Assembly: GCA_012965625.1 (NCBI GenBank)
Contig: DTSC01000058.1
Coordinates: forward strand, 1 to 5,318
From: Flavobacteriales bacterium
Lineage (GTDB): Bacteria; Bacteroidota; Bacteroidia; NORP154
Direction of reading: 5' to 3'
Length of the DNA: 5,318 nucleotides
Within the stretch, counting starts at the first letter, position 1. Every line of letters begins with the position of its first letter. Positions 1 through 5,234 of this stretch are shown here, piece by piece. The notes beneath the pieces are model-generated. The model was given only the letters and a program-made list of their open reading frames with translations. It had not been told where the DNA came from and ran no database searches. Position numbers and translations under genes: made by a program.

Positions 1-216
1 GGCTGCGGCTCCTATTTTCAGCTTTTGGATTACAGTAATATTACTGATGAGATAGACACCGAATATGCCATAAGAATAACAAAGGAGAATGGCATTGCTT
101 CTATCCCAGTATCTGTCTTTTATCACAAACCCGTTTATAATAAAACCTTGCGTTTTTGCTTTGCCAAAGAGAAAGAAACCCTGGAAAAAGCTGCTGAGAA
201 ATTATGCAAGATCTAA
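1..216 (+). CDS. PLP-dependent aminotransferase, methionine/glutamine type (C-terminal fragment)
   Basis: Frame 1 is open from the first base of the window to TAA at 214-216, giving the last 71 residues of a protein that starts outside. The tail contains GCGSYFQLLDYS, a GIASIPVSVFY stretch and LRFCFAK, which together are characteristic of the C-terminal small domain of fold-type I aminotransferases related to E. coli YbdL and kynurenine/glutamine transaminases. The arginine of LRFCFAK (codon 151-153) corresponds to the conserved residue that binds the substrate alpha-carboxylate. YbdL-like enzymes prefer methionine and other large hydrophobic or aromatic amino acids and need pyridoxal phosphate. 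The catalytic lysine would lie upstream and is not visible. The ORF overlaps the next gene, an omega-amidase, by 13 bases, which supports a glutamine-using transaminase role: regenerating methionine from its 2-oxo acid while producing 2-oxoglutaramate. The family call is firm; the exact substrate is inferred from homologues and context. Confidence 0.88.
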   Translation, partial: GCGSYFQLLDYSNITDEIDTEYAIRITKENGIASIPVSVFYHKPVYNKTLRFCFAKEKETLEKAAEKLCKI

Positions 217-983
217 AGGTTACCATCGTCCAAAGCAAGCTTTACTGGGAAGATATTGGGCGTAACCTGGCCATGTTCTCCGAAAAACTAGCTGCAATCC
301 ACGAAACCACAGACCTGATTATCCTGCCGGAAATGTTCAGCACAGGGTTTTCCATGAACTCCACATCGCTTGCCGAAGAAATGGATGGCCCTGCCATGGC
401 CTGGATGGCTGCCGAATCAAAAAAGAAAGACACGGTTATTTGCGGCAGCCTCATAATAAAGGAAGAGGGACATTTTTATAACAGGCTGATTTGGATGCGT
501 CCGGATGGCTCATATGATCAATATGACAAAAGGCATCTGTTCAGGATGATGAAAGAGCACGAACACTTTTCTGGTGGAAAAGAACGAATTATCGTGGAGA
601 TGAATGGCTGGAGGATCTGCCCCATGATCTGTTATGACTTAAGGTTTCCTGTATGGTCACGAAACAGCGGAGATTATGACTGTTTGCTATACATAGCCAA
701 CTGGCCAGAGCCACGCAGAGAAGCATGGCTATCGCTTTTAGCTGCCCGTGCACATGAAAACCAGGCTTATGTAATTGGTGTGAACAGGATAGGTGAGGAT
801 GGAAATGGAGTCCTGTTTTCCGGCGATTCAATAGCCTTTGACGCTAAAGGACAAACCATTACAACTATTGAAAAAGGAAAAGAAGGAATAGTTACCTGTA
901 ATATGTCTTATTCAGCATTGAAAGATTTTCGGAAAAAATTTCCAGTAGCCTTAGATGCAGATACTTTTCAGATTATTCCTTAA
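204..983 (+). CDS. yafV: Omega-amidase (2-oxoglutaramate amidase), YafV-type nitrilase superfamily
   Basis: This 259-residue cytosolic protein is close to the length of E. coli YafV. The nitrilase catalytic triad is visible: Glu43 in LPEMFSTGFSM, Lys109 in YDKRHLF and the nucleophile Cys143 in MICYDLRFPVW. The downstream YIANWPEPR, ARAHENQAYVIGVNR and FSGDS blocks are typical of the omega-amidase branch. These enzymes hydrolyse 2-oxoglutaramate to 2-oxoglutarate and ammonia, and also 2-oxosuccinamate, removing the product of glutamine transaminases. ATG at 204 is chosen because it gives the expected N-terminus (MQDLKVTIVQ, first beta strand of the fold). It lies inside the end of the aminotransferase gene, a 13-base overlap in another frame, so translation is probably coupled; no clear ribosome binding site is seen. 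The 3' end overlaps the convergent lipoprotein gene by 11 bases. The family is secure; the assignment to 2-oxoglutaramate rests on family knowledge and the neighbouring aminotransferase. Confidence 0.93.
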   Translation: MQDLKVTIVQSKLYWEDIGRNLAMFSEKLAAIHETTDLIILPEMFSTGFSMNSTSLAEEMDGPAMAWMAAESKKKDTVICGSLIIKEEGHFYNRLIWMRPDGSYDQYDKRHLFRMMKEHEHFSGGKERIIVEMNGWRICPMICYDLRFPVWSRNSGDYDCLLYIANWPEPRREAWLSLLAARAHENQAYVIGVNRIGEDGNGVLFSGDSIAFDAKGQTITTIEKGKEGIVTCNMSYSALKDFRKKFPVALDADTFQIIP

Positions 984-2613
984 GATCCCATTCCAAAACC
1001 ATATCCCAGTTTGATCGAATGACAATGGGCTCCGGATAAAACACTACTCTTTCCGGCAATTGGCTACCCAAATAATCTCCTGTATCCCATTGCAGATTAT
1101 TATTAAAATCATAAATCACTTTTATCTTGTACTTTCCGGGCACAAGATGATTATAAGCCAATCTTTTTAAGCCCTCACGCAGTTTATCCTTAGGAGTGAT
1201 CAAGGATTCATGAACAACTCTATCGAAGGGATTAATAAGCTGTATAATATAAGTATGCCTGATGTGTGGCACCACAAGGTCGAGCTTGGCATTGCCATAA
1301 TAAGTTTCCTCAGGGATATTGAAATCAAGATTAAAAGTATCATTCTGAAGCTGGAAGATATCAGTAAACGCAGCCTTAGGGATCTCAAGGCGATAGGAAC
1401 CGTCTGCTTTCCATGCATAGGCAATAATTATCTTTCTTAAAGCAGGATCATCAAAAGAAACAGAAGCCTCTATGCTTTTAAAGGTGGCAGAATCCACCTG
1501 TTCCAATATTTTCACCATCTTCAGATCATATACGGATACAGGATGGGAGCATGTCAGGGTTATTTTTTTATCAATATTTAAACTTGCCCCATCTTTGTGA
1601 TCAGACGATATTGATAGGCTACGCGTTTCGTCTTCCTGTTTCAATCCTAATTTGACAGTGTCTGTATAATTGAATTTCTCATCTTCAATTATTAAAAGAA
1701 GGCTGTCGACACCAAAAGAATTCCAATAGGTTATGGTATCACGGTTTTTAGAATAATCAATAATCTCCCAGGATTTTTTTGCTGAGAAATTTATGGGGGA
1801 TATTCTCACTTCTCCTGCTGGTTGTTTAAATGCGAATTTAAGTTTCCCAACCCCAGCCGACCATGCTTTTAGCAAGTTCTGTTTAGGGTTAGCTTCTTCA
1901 AACATGAGCAATTCATAATTAAGTGAATCGGCCGGATCAATCTCCTCATCATGAAAAGCGATTCTTTCATTAGGCAGGTCATAAAGGTAATTGCGGTTCT
2001 CATCACGTAGGGCAAAAAGCTTAAAAGTAGATTTTTTGATATTATGGATAACAAAACTCCCACCTTTTCCTGTACGGGTAAAATATTGGGGCTTTGAATT
2101 ATAAGGAAGTGAATCACATACTTCTTCTGGATTGCACTCGTATAGCATTACCAGCACCTCTTCCTCAGGTTTACGGTCCAGGGCCTTTATAACCGAGCCA
2201 GCTATTGATAATGAATCAATATATGTTCCTGTGGAAAAAACATACTGGAAATTTTTTCTGGAATTACCTTCTGTAATATCGATAAGGGCATTGCCAAAAT
2301 TTATATTATAGGTAGTATTGGCTGCTAATTCAGCTTCTATTTTAATAAGTATTGATTTCCCACGAACGAAAATTTCCGGCTTTGGTTCCATTGGTGGAGA
2401 TACGATCATATTATTGAAAAGATCCTTTAGTGCAACATATTCATTAAATGTTATTTCTATTTCTTCAGCTTGAAAATTCGCAGAATAATTGGCCGGCTCA
2501 GCTTTAATTATTTGGGGAGGCATCATGTCTTTTGGTCCGCCGGAAGGAGCAACTATCGTTGCACAGCCTGTTACCAGGAACCAACAAATTACTATGTACA
2601 ATCTGTTTTGCAT
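973..2613 (-). CDS. Ig-like (Big_5) domain lipoprotein of a Bacteroidota family, function unknown
   Basis: The gene encodes 546 residues from ATG at 2613. A GTG two codons upstream (2619) touches the preceding stop codon and is an alternative start. The N-terminus is a lipoprotein signal peptide: Arg4, a hydrophobic core, and lipobox LVTGC with Cys17 as the acylation site, followed by the family hallmark PSGGPKDMMPP. Residues about 30-125 look like a bacterial Ig-like Big_5 domain (FNEYVALKDLFNN, LAANTTYNINFG). Residues about 135-215 look like a carboxypeptidase-regulatory or Cna-B-like beta sandwich. The rest is beta-rich, ending in a conserved-looking block (LVPGKYKIKVIYD to NWDMVLEWDL). 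Two DxNxNxxxD loops at about residues 204-212 and 502-510 resemble calcium loops. No acidic surface-export signal follows the Cys, so an inner-leaflet outer-membrane or periplasmic location is plausible. The gene follows fRMsr directly and is probably cotranscribed with it. The biochemical role is not known to me. Confidence 0.85.
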   Translation of the reverse strand: MQNRLYIVICWFLVTGCATIVAPSGGPKDMMPPQIIKAEPANYSANFQAEEIEITFNEYVALKDLFNNMIVSPPMEPKPEIFVRGKSILIKIEAELAANTTYNINFGNALIDITEGNSRKNFQYVFSTGTYIDSLSIAGSVIKALDRKPEEEVLVMLYECNPEEVCDSLPYNSKPQYFTRTGKGGSFVIHNIKKSTFKLFALRDENRNYLYDLPNERIAFHDEEIDPADSLNYELLMFEEANPKQNLLKAWSAGVGKLKFAFKQPAGEVRISPINFSAKKSWEIIDYSKNRDTITYWNSFGVDSLLLIIEDEKFNYTDTVKLGLKQEDETRSLSISSDHKDGASLNIDKKITLTCSHPVSVYDLKMVKILEQVDSATFKSIEASVSFDDPALRKIIIAYAWKADGSYRLEIPKAAFTDIFQLQNDTFNLDFNIPEETYYGNAKLDLVVPHIRHTYIIQLINPFDRVVHESLITPKDKLREGLKRLAYNHLVPGKYKIKVIYDFNNNLQWDTGDYLGSQLPERVVFYPEPIVIRSNWDMVLEWDLKE

Positions 2614-2619
2614 AAACAC

Positions 2620-3078
2620 TTATAATATGCTCTCGATAGCTTTAACGACCTGGCTCAGGTATTGATTGTCTGTTGCATCAAAACCTGCCACTTCCTTGCT
2701 GTCAATATCCAAAACACCAAGTACCTTGCCAGCCTTATCCCTAACAGGCAATACAATCTCTGATCTCGCTGCTTCATTGCACGAGATATGTCCTGGATAT
2801 AACTGCACGTCATCAACGATCAGTATTTCCTCCTTTTTCCAGCTGCTTCCACAAACTCCTTTGCCGTAAGCAATTTTTGTGCAGGCTACAGGCCCCTGAA
2901 AAGGGCCGAGCTGCAATTCATTCCCTGAAACCAGGTAAAATCCTATCCAAAGAAAGTCAAATTCCTCCTTAATAGCTGCGGATATATTGGCAAGGTTTGC
3001 AATCAACCCCACTTCTCTGTCAACTAAAGAATTTATCTGTGACAGAAGAGAATTGTATTTTGATACCTTGTCATTCAT
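2620..3078 (-). CDS. msrC: Free methionine-(R)-sulfoxide reductase (fRMsr), GAF-domain protein
   Basis: This is a 152-residue single-GAF-domain cytosolic enzyme of about the usual family length. It reduces free (not protein-bound) methionine-R-sulfoxide to methionine through a cysteine relay recharged by thioredoxin. The signature blocks are all present: LWIGFYLV, LGPFQGPVAC, GKGVCGSSW, YPGHISCNEAARSEIVLPV and GVLDIDS. The three functional cysteines are Cys66, Cys76 and Cys100 counted from the ATG. Their spacings of 10 and 24 residues match those I recall for Cys84, Cys94 and Cys118 of E. coli fRMsr, so the enzyme should be active. ATG at 3078 (MNDKVSKY) is preferred over an in-frame TTG at 3090 because the extra MLFF has no family counterpart and TTG is the weaker codon. 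The stop codon (2620-2622) abuts the lipoprotein start region, suggesting one transcript. A candidate promoter lies upstream in the divergent intergenic region. Confidence 0.94.
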   Translation of the reverse strand: MNDKVSKYNSLLSQINSLVDREVGLIANLANISAAIKEEFDFLWIGFYLVSGNELQLGPFQGPVACTKIAYGKGVCGSSWKKEEILIVDDVQLYPGHISCNEAARSEIVLPVRDKAGKVLGVLDIDSKEVAGFDATDNQYLSQVVKAIESIL

Positions 3079-3104
3079 AAAAAAGAGCAATGTCTTATCT
3101 AGGA

Positions 3105-3138
3105 CAAAGATGCAAAAAACATTGCTTCAGGTAGCAAA
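3105..3138 (-). promoter_or_regulatory. Candidate promoter for the fRMsr-lipoprotein pair
   Basis: On the minus strand CATCTTTG (3112-3105) differs by one base from the Bacteroidota -7 box TAnnTTTG. A TTTG (3138-3135) lies 22 bases upstream as a possible -33 element. The leader to the ATG at 3078 would be about 22-26 bases. The spacing is at the long end and the first base of the -7 box is off consensus, so this is only a reasonable candidate. Confidence 0.35.
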
Positions 3139-3149
3139 TGAGAGGATCA

Positions 3150-3179
3150 TTTGGAAACACATAGCTTTTTGTATATTTG
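3150..3179 (+). promoter_or_regulatory. Candidate Bacteroidota promoter for the TPR-SpoIIE gene, apparently leaderless
   Basis: TATATTTG (3172-3179) is a perfect match to the -7 consensus TAnnTTTG. TTTG (3150-3153) sits 18 bases upstream as the -33 element. Only three bases (ACT) separate the -7 box from the ATG at 3183. If the box is centred at -7, transcription would start at or within a base or so of the A of the ATG, giving a leaderless mRNA. No Shine-Dalgarno sequence is present, which fits. The same arrangement is seen before the next gene. Confidence 0.55.
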
Positions 3180-3182
3180 ACT

Positions 3183-5192
3183 ATGCTACGCCTCGCCCTC
3201 ATAACCTTCCTTTGCTTTTGGATCACAACAGGCATTGCTCAATTAAGCAATAAGCAAAACGCACAAATTGACTCCCTAAAACAGGTTGTTGAATCCGCAA
3301 TACATGACAGTTCCATTGTAAATGCTTATATAGAATGGGATAATATTATCTATATATCAGATCCGGAATTGGACCTCGAATTGAACAAGAAAATTATAGA
3401 AATATGCAATGAAAATTTAGCAAATAAATTAAGTGTAAAAAGCAATGGGTTTTTTCAAAAAATTATAGCTGGTTCTTACAACAACATAGGGATTATCTAC
3501 ATGGACCAAGGCAATTATGAGCAGGCGCTCGAGTATTACGATAAAAACTTAAAGATCTGCCAAGAAATAGGCGATAAAAGTGGAATGGCGAGTTCTTACA
3601 ACAACATAGGGATTATTTACCATGAACAAGGCAATTATGAGCAGGCATTAGCGTATTACCAGAAAATCTTGAAGATCTATTTAGAAATAGCTGATAATTT
3701 AGAATTAGCCGATAAAAAGGGAATGGCTAATGCTTTAGGCAATATTGCGATTATTTACCTTGACCAAGGCAATTATGAACAGGCTCTTGAGTATGACGAT
3801 AAAAGCTTAAAGATCTACCAAGAAATAAGCTATAAAAGGGGAATGGCTATTTCTTACAACAATATCGGATTTATTTACGCTAAGCAAGGCAACTACGGGC
3901 AGGCTCTGGAGCATTACGATAAAAGCTTAAAGATCAGAGAAGAAATAGGCGATAAAAGGGGGATGGCTAGCTCTTTACACAACATTGGGCTTATTTATAA
4001 AGACCAAGGTAATTACACCAAAGCTCTTGATCTGGGCAAAAAATCATTGGCCCTGGCACAGGAGGTGGGAGCAGTGGAAGAAATTAAACTTGCCAGTGAA
4101 TTGCTTTATGATGTCTGCAAAAAGACCGGGCAGCCTGCTCAGGCACTTGAGATGTACGAGATCTACATTGAGATGCGCGACAGCATCATCAACGAAGAGA
4201 ACACCCGTGCGCTTATCCAACAGGAGTATAAATACAAGTACGAAAAAGAGCAGGCGGTAGTCGATGCCAAACACCAGGAGGAAATGAACCTCTCCGCAGA
4301 GAGGGAAAAACGCCAGCAGCTTATCTCCTATGGAACAGGTGCCGGGCTGGTACTGGTATTGGTCTTTGCTTTTTTGATCTTTAACCGATTCAAATTGACA
4401 AAAAAACAAAAAGAGGTCATACAGCAGAAAAACAAGCATATTACAGAAAGCATCAACTACGCCAGGCGGATACAGGAAGCCAGCCTAACCTCAACGGAAT
4501 ACCTGGATAAAGTTCTTGATGATTACTTCATCTTTTATCAACCCCGTGATATTGTAAGCGGTGATTTTTACTGGGTATATAAAATTGGTGAAGATAAGGT
4601 CATGGTAGCAATCTGTGATTGCACAGGCCACGGAGTGCCAGGGGCATTTATGAGTATGATCAGCACCTCCTTGCTCAACGAGATTGTCATTGAGAACAGC
4701 ATAATCGAGGTAGACCAGGTGCTGATCAACATGCGAAACCGCATCATAAAAGCGCTGAAGCAAAACAAAGACAAGGCGGAGGCCTTAGATGGACTGGATA
4801 TGACTTTGATTTTGATAGATAAGAGTAGGCAAACGCTTCACTTTGCAAGTGCCGGCCATACGCTGTATATAGCACGCAATGGCAGTGTACTGGAAAATAA
4901 AGGTGATCCCTATCCTGTAGGGTTTTTCTTTGGTAGGGAAAAACCATTTTCCAGCAAGGAAATTGCATTACAGAAAGGCGATGTAGTATACATGACCTCA
5001 GACGGCTATATCGAACAGTTTGGTGGTAAGGATGATAAAATGTTCGGCTATGAAAAATTTAAAAAACTGATTGCCGGCTGCAAAGACCAACCTATGGAGG
5101 AGCAAAGAAAACAATTTTATCGGACCTTTAATAACTGGAAGGGAGGAAGCAGACAAATTGACGATATCTGCGTGATGGGTGTGCGAATTTAG
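3183..5192 (+). CDS. Exported multi-TPR transmembrane protein with C-terminal SpoIIE/PP2C phosphatase domain
   Basis: This 669-residue protein starts at ATG 3183. A TTG at 3177 is in frame but lies inside the -7 box and adds only two residues. Residues 1-19 form a signal peptide (MLR, then LALITFLCFWITTG) with likely cleavage GIA|Q. Residues 98-305 hold five clear TPRs of about 40 residues with core NNIGIIY..QGNYEQALEYY; a weaker sixth follows to about 335. A charged, coiled-coil-like stretch leads to one membrane helix at about 380-402 (GLVLVLVFAFLIF), then a cytosolic helix (KHITESINYARRIQEA). The PP2C domain spans about 442-669 with the metal-binding aspartates in place: SGDFYW (D461), CDCTGHGVPGAFMS (D479), TSDG (D607) and DDICVMG (D660/D661). 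Topology puts the TPRs in the periplasm and the phosphatase in the cytosol, so it probably dephosphorylates a serine/threonine-phosphorylated regulator in response to an envelope signal. No partner (anti-sigma factor, STAS protein or kinase) is in the window. The second TPR has a six-residue insertion (NLELAD). Confidence 0.92.
   Translation: MLRLALITFLCFWITTGIAQLSNKQNAQIDSLKQVVESAIHDSSIVNAYIEWDNIIYISDPELDLELNKKIIEICNENLANKLSVKSNGFFQKIIAGSYNNIGIIYMDQGNYEQALEYYDKNLKICQEIGDKSGMASSYNNIGIIYHEQGNYEQALAYYQKILKIYLEIADNLELADKKGMANALGNIAIIYLDQGNYEQALEYDDKSLKIYQEISYKRGMAISYNNIGFIYAKQGNYGQALEHYDKSLKIREEIGDKRGMASSLHNIGLIYKDQGNYTKALDLGKKSLALAQEVGAVEEIKLASELLYDVCKKTGQPAQALEMYEIYIEMRDSIINEENTRALIQQEYKYKYEKEQAVVDAKHQEEMNLSAEREKRQQLISYGTGAGLVLVLVFAFLIFNRFKLTKKQKEVIQQKNKHITESINYARRIQEASLTSTEYLDKVLDDYFIFYQPRDIVSGDFYWVYKIGEDKVMVAICDCTGHGVPGAFMSMISTSLLNEIVIENSIIEVDQVLINMRNRIIKALKQNKDKAEALDGLDMTLILIDKSRQTLHFASAGHTLYIARNGSVLENKGDPYPVGFFFGREKPFSSKEIALQKGDVVYMTSDGYIEQFGGKDDKMFGYEKFKKLIAGCKDQPMEEQRKQFYRTFNNWKGGSRQIDDICVMGVRI
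3474..4097 (+). repeat. Tandem array of TPR-coding repeats, mostly 120 bases each
   Basis: Five consecutive units encode the TPRs of the sensor domain: 3474-3593, 3594-3731 (138 bases, with an 18-base insertion), 3732-3851, 3852-3971 and 3972-4097. Similarity is visible in the DNA as well as the protein: ACGATAAAAGCTTAAAGATC occurs in units 3 and 4 with a one-base variant in unit 1, and TCTTACAACAACATAGGGAT is shared exactly by units 1 and 2. The last unit is the most diverged. The pattern indicates internal duplication or ongoing conversion among the repeats. Confidence 0.85.
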
Positions 5193-5199
5193 ATGCCTG

Positions 5200-5231
5200 T
5201 TGAAAAATGAATGGATTTTTTTGTATATTTA
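5200..5231 (+). promoter_or_regulatory. Candidate leaderless promoter for the 3'-truncated secreted-protein gene
   Basis: TATATTTA (5224-5231) matches the -7 consensus TAnnTTTG except for the last base. A TTG (5200-5202) lies 21 bases upstream as a possible -33. The box is followed by exactly three bases (GGC) and then ATG at 5235, the same geometry as before the TPR-SpoIIE gene. Both copies lie within an identical 13-base block (TTTTTGTATATTT, 3166-3178 and 5218-5230). Confidence 0.45.
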
Positions 5232-5234
5232 GGC

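Noticed and set aside
987..1029. CCCATT/AATGGG inverted repeat near the convergent junction
   Set aside because: The arms are only six bases with a 31-base loop and no T-run, and they lie inside the lipoprotein coding region; no support as a terminator.
1210..1440. Overlapping plus-strand and minus-strand frames within the lipoprotein gene
   Set aside because: They are antisense or alternate frames of a clear lipoprotein gene, with no motifs or start signals.
3079..3090. TTG start at 3090 for fRMsr
   Set aside because: It would add MLFF without family support; the ATG at 3078 is the ordinary choice.
3177..3182. TTG start at 3177 for the TPR-SpoIIE protein
   Set aside because: It lies inside the TATATTTG box, adds only two residues, and the ATG at 3183 gives a normal signal peptide.
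3474..4097. Regular 120-base periodicity considered as a CRISPR-like or non-coding repeat array
   Set aside because: The units are contiguous coding sequence for 40-residue TPRs with no spacers; the periodicity is protein-driven.
4044..4439. 131-residue open frame on the minus strand inside the TPR-SpoIIE gene
   Set aside because: It lies opposite a well-supported coding region, has no recognisable domain and low-complexity hydrophobic composition; it is a shadow frame.
5203..5220. Inverted repeat AAAAAT-GAATGG-ATTTTT followed by more T after the TPR-SpoIIE stop codon, resembling a terminator
   Set aside because: The stem is six A/T pairs only and is too weak to call. It also lies within the candidate promoter spacer of the next gene.
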